Part shown: in pieces, positions 62,011 through 64,000 of the stretch
Layout: every line of letters begins with the position of its first letter
How positions within the stretch are numbered: position 1 is the stretch's first letter
Assembly (NCBI RefSeq): GCF_030623445.1
Contig: NZ_CP130613.1
Coordinates: forward strand, 2,666,001 to 2,730,000
DNA: 64,000 bases
Direction of reading: 5' to 3'
From: Pseudogemmatithrix spongiicola
GTDB taxonomy: Bacteria; Gemmatimonadota; Gemmatimonadetes; Gemmatimonadales; Gemmatimonadaceae
The notes under the pieces: model-generated
Databases searched by the model: none
Seen by the model: the letters and a program-made list of their open reading frames with translations, nothing else
What the model was told of the DNA's origin: nothing
Made by a program: the position numbers and the translations under genes

Positions 62011-62937
62011 ATGCACCTGACGTTCCTCGGCACCTCCGCCTCCCGCCCCACGGTCGAACGCGGCCTCTCGTCCATCGCGCTCGCACGCGACGGCGAGACG
62101 CTCATGTTCGACTGCGGCGAAGGCACGCAGCGGCAGATGATGCGCTACGGCGTCGGGTTCACGCTCGAGGACATCTTCTTCACGCACTTCCACACCGATC
62201 ACTTTCTCGGGGCGCTGGGATTGCTGAAGACGCTGGCGCTGCAGCTGCGCGAGCAGCCCCTGCGCATCTGGGGGCCGAAGGGCGCACAGGCGCTGTTCAA
62301 GCGCGCCGAAGGCTTGGGCAACGAGAAGCTCACGTTTCCGCTGACCGTGACCGATCTCGAGCACGGCGCGGTAGTGCGCCGCAAGGACTACGAGATCCGC
62401 GCCTTCGACGTGGAGCACCGCAAGGGCGCGGCGCTGGGCTTCGCGCTCGTCGAAGACATCCGCCGCGGGCGCTTCGACCCCGACCATGCCCGCGCGTTGG
62501 GCATCCCCGAAGGTCCGCTCTGGGGCCGCATCCACAAGGGCGAGACCATCACGCTCGACGACGGCCGCCGCATCGCGCCCAGCGAGCTCGTGGGGCCGGA
62601 GCGCCCGGGGCGCCGCGTCGTCATCACCGGCGACACGCGGCCCTGCGCGGCGACCATCGAGCACGCGGTGGGCGCGGACCTCTTGGTGCACGAGGCCACC
62701 TTCGGCGACGAAGAGGCCGCGCGGGCCATGGAAACGATGCACTCGACGGCGCGCGAGGCGGCGACGGTCGCCAAAATGGCCGGCGTGAAGCGCCTGGCGC
62801 TCACGCACTTCTCGGCGCGCTATTCGCGCGACCCGAGCGACCTGGGCCGCGAGGCGCGCGAGGTGTTCACGGGTGAGGTCATCCTCGCCAAGGACGGCAT
62901 GGAACTCGAGGTTCCGTTTCCGGATCAAGCGCCCTGA
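62011..62937 (+). CDS. rnz: Ribonuclease Z
   Basis: 308 residues. The metallo-beta-lactamase signature is H59-x-H61-x-D63-H64 (THFHTDHFLG). Other zinc positions follow in VVITGDTRPC, VHEATFGDEE and LTHFSARY. It cleaves the 3' trailer of tRNA precursors. Both tRNAs in this window lack an encoded CCA, as expected for RNase Z substrates. TTGTCA stands at 61981-61986 upstream. Confidence 0.95.
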   Translation: MHLTFLGTSASRPTVERGLSSIALARDGETLMFDCGEGTQRQMMRYGVGFTLEDIFFTHFHTDHFLGALGLLKTLALQLREQPLRIWGPKGAQALFKRAEGLGNEKLTFPLTVTDLEHGAVVRRKDYEIRAFDVEHRKGAALGFALVEDIRRGRFDPDHARALGIPEGPLWGRIHKGETITLDDGRRIAPSELVGPERPGRRVVITGDTRPCAATIEHAVGADLLVHEATFGDEEAARAMETMHSTAREAATVAKMAGVKRLALTHFSARYSRDPSDLGREAREVFTGEVILAKDGMELEVPFPDQAP

Positions 62938-63037
62938 TGTGACGCGAGCGCCGGGTCGCGCCGTCATATAACGGTATTGCGCCCTCGTGTACCCGACGAC
63001 AGCATACCATGGTCCGTCCCCACGACCGGAGATTCCC

Positions 63038-64000
63038 GTGACGCGCTCGACTCGGATGCTCGCCGCTCTCGCGGCGCTGATGACCGCTGGCACATCGCTG
63101 GACGCCCAAGCGTCCGGGACAGTGGACCTCGCCGGTCTCTTCCGGTACTCGCAGCTCGACGAACGCGCTGCGGCGGAACCGGGAGTCGGGTTCGGCGGAC
63201 GGCTCGGCATCTTCATGTTCCCGAACGTGGCGCTCGAAGTCACCCACGCGCTCACGACCACTGCGGACACGCCGGAGGCGCGGCAGTCGCCGCTGCACCT
63301 GCATCTCGCGCGGCACTTCCGCTTCAATGACGGCGTCGCCTTCATCCTCGGTGCCGGCTGGGTGCGCGATCGCACCAACGGCATCCAGCCCAACGGCTCG
63401 CTCGAGGCCGACGGCGTGTCCGCGATCGCCGGCCTGCAGATGAACTTCACGCGGCGCCTCGCGCTGCGCGTGGACGCCGTGTACGACCACTTGCCGGTCG
63501 CGCGCTACGATGCCGCCGGCCCCGAGGCCGCAAATCTCCACCTGCAGGCCGGCCTCTCGCTGCGCTTCCCGCCGCCGGACCGGGACCGCGACGGCGTGCT
63601 CGATCGTGTCGACCTCTGTGCAGACACCCCGGTTGGCGCGACGGTCAACGCACAGGGCTGCCAGCCCGACGCCGATGGCGACCGCGTGCCCGATGTCGCG
63701 GATCGCTGCGCCAACACGCCGGCCGGCACGCCGGTCGACGCCAGCGGCTGCCCGCTCGACAGCGACGGCGACGGCGTCCTCGACACCGCCGACCGCTGCG
63801 CGAACTCGCCGGCGGGACAGCCGGTCGATGCGAGCGGCTGCCCGCGCGATTCGGACGGCGACACCGTCATCGACATCGCCGACCGCTGCCCGAACACGCC
63901 CGCCGGCACGCCCGTCGACGCCAACGGCTGCCCGCGCGACGCCGACGGGGACAACGTACCGGACAACCTCGATCGCTGCCCCAACACGCCCGCCGGTACG
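63038..64000 (+). CDS. OmpA-like outer membrane protein with TSP3 repeats, truncated by window edge
   Basis: GTG 63038 with GGAG in front. A signal peptide (~1-25) is followed by an eight-stranded-type barrel (~28-178) with strands such as VDLAGLFRYSQ, LHLHLARHFRF and LHLQAGLSLRFP. From residue 181 a calcium-binding thrombospondin type 3 region repeats every 30 residues, each with DxDGDxVxDxxDxC and a closing GCP. At least four and a half repeats are in view. An OmpA C-terminal peptidoglycan-binding domain is expected after the window edge. The 100 bases before the start hold no other gene. Confidence 0.9.
   Translation, partial: MTRSTRMLAALAALMTAGTSLDAQASGTVDLAGLFRYSQLDERAAAEPGVGFGGRLGIFMFPNVALEVTHALTTTADTPEARQSPLHLHLARHFRFNDGVAFILGAGWVRDRTNGIQPNGSLEADGVSAIAGLQMNFTRRLALRVDAVYDHLPVARYDAAGPEAANLHLQAGLSLRFPPPDRDRDGVLDRVDLCADTPVGATVNAQGCQPDADGDRVPDVADRCANTPAGTPVDASGCPLDSDGDGVLDTADRCANSPAGQPVDASGCPRDSDGDTVIDIADRCPNTPAGTPVDANGCPRDADGDNVPDNLDRCPNTPAGT
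63578..64000 (+). repeat. 90-base tandem repeat encoding TSP3 units
   Basis: Units start at 63578, 63668, 63758, 63848 and 63938, each 90 bases. Protein copies are near-identical, for example NTPAGTPVDA with a following GCP. The array continues past the window end. Confidence 0.85.

Overview
The window is a gene-dense, high-GC stretch with ATG and GTG starts, many 1-4 base overlaps, Tat- and lipobox-type leaders, S9 peptidases, BIG2-domain lipoproteins, DUF1080 hydrolases, GMC and Gfo/Idh oxidoreductases and Rrf2/LytTR regulators. This mix fits a member of Gemmatimonadota (Gemmatimonas/Gemmatirosa-like). That is an inference from gene content; no rRNA gene lies in the window. The lifestyle suggested is aerobic or microaerobic heterotrophy in soil or sediment, with protein and glycoside degradation and heavy-metal efflux.

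Layout. 1-5.7 kb: a truncated AAA+ ATPase faces a tight operon of an MFS transporter, a short GspF-like protein, an MFS-acyltransferase fusion and a Tat-exported sugar isomerase/epimerase. 5.7-16.6 kb: two hybrid histidine kinases, lipoproteins (one a large BIG2/PPC-like mosaic) and a secreted S9 peptidase. 16.6-18 kb: Hsp20 under a CIRCE operator, a DksA/TraR-type zinc protein and a candidate small RNA. 18-21.8 kb: a GMC oxidoreductase, its gluconate-dehydrogenase-subunit-3-like partner and an M20 peptidase. 21.7-30.6 kb: the most interesting region, a heme-copper oxidoreductase cluster whose catalytic subunit lacks the active-site tyrosine. It sits with CuA subunit II, a SCO protein, a cytochrome b-ferredoxin-MvhD fusion, an Rrf2 regulator with three cysteines, a DUF542 (ScdA_N) protein, a SufR-like regulator, DUF2249 and heme A synthase. 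Taken together this reads as a non-canonical nitric oxide reductase locus with NO/Fe-S sensing. 30.7-33.2 kb: Gfo/Idh and MFS. 33.2-41.9 kb: a heavy-metal RND efflux system with HupE-like, membrane-anchor and DUF1259 proteins. 41.9-48.3 kb: CutC, lipoproteins and a four-gene DUF1080/DUF1080/MFS/Gfo-Idh cassette. 48.3-64 kb: cupin, an SDR with altered catalytic residues, IlvE, tRNA-Gln beside glnS, a LytS/LytTR pair, an SGNH-propeller lipoprotein, DinB, tRNA-Ala, class II photolyase, a PLP dehydratase, a serine hydrolase, RNase Z and a truncated OmpA-like barrel with TSP3 repeats.

How parts may work together. The secreted or Tat-exported GMC, DUF1080, Gfo/Idh and sugar isomerase proteins resemble the parts of an oxidative (3-keto) glycoside breakdown route spread over several loci. 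The heme-copper cluster looks like a regulated respiratory module in which the fusion protein on the divergent arm could exchange electrons between quinone, ferredoxin-type clusters and a thiol/[2Fe-2S] domain. The metal cluster forms a complete tripartite pump with accessory membrane proteins. Regulatory signals that could be read include a near-consensus promoter overlapped by a dyad at the heme-copper operon, a perfect 6-6-6 palindrome at the DUF542/SufR-like divergent pair, a CIRCE element, and matching TTGCTC-17-TAGG promoters in front of both tRNA genes.
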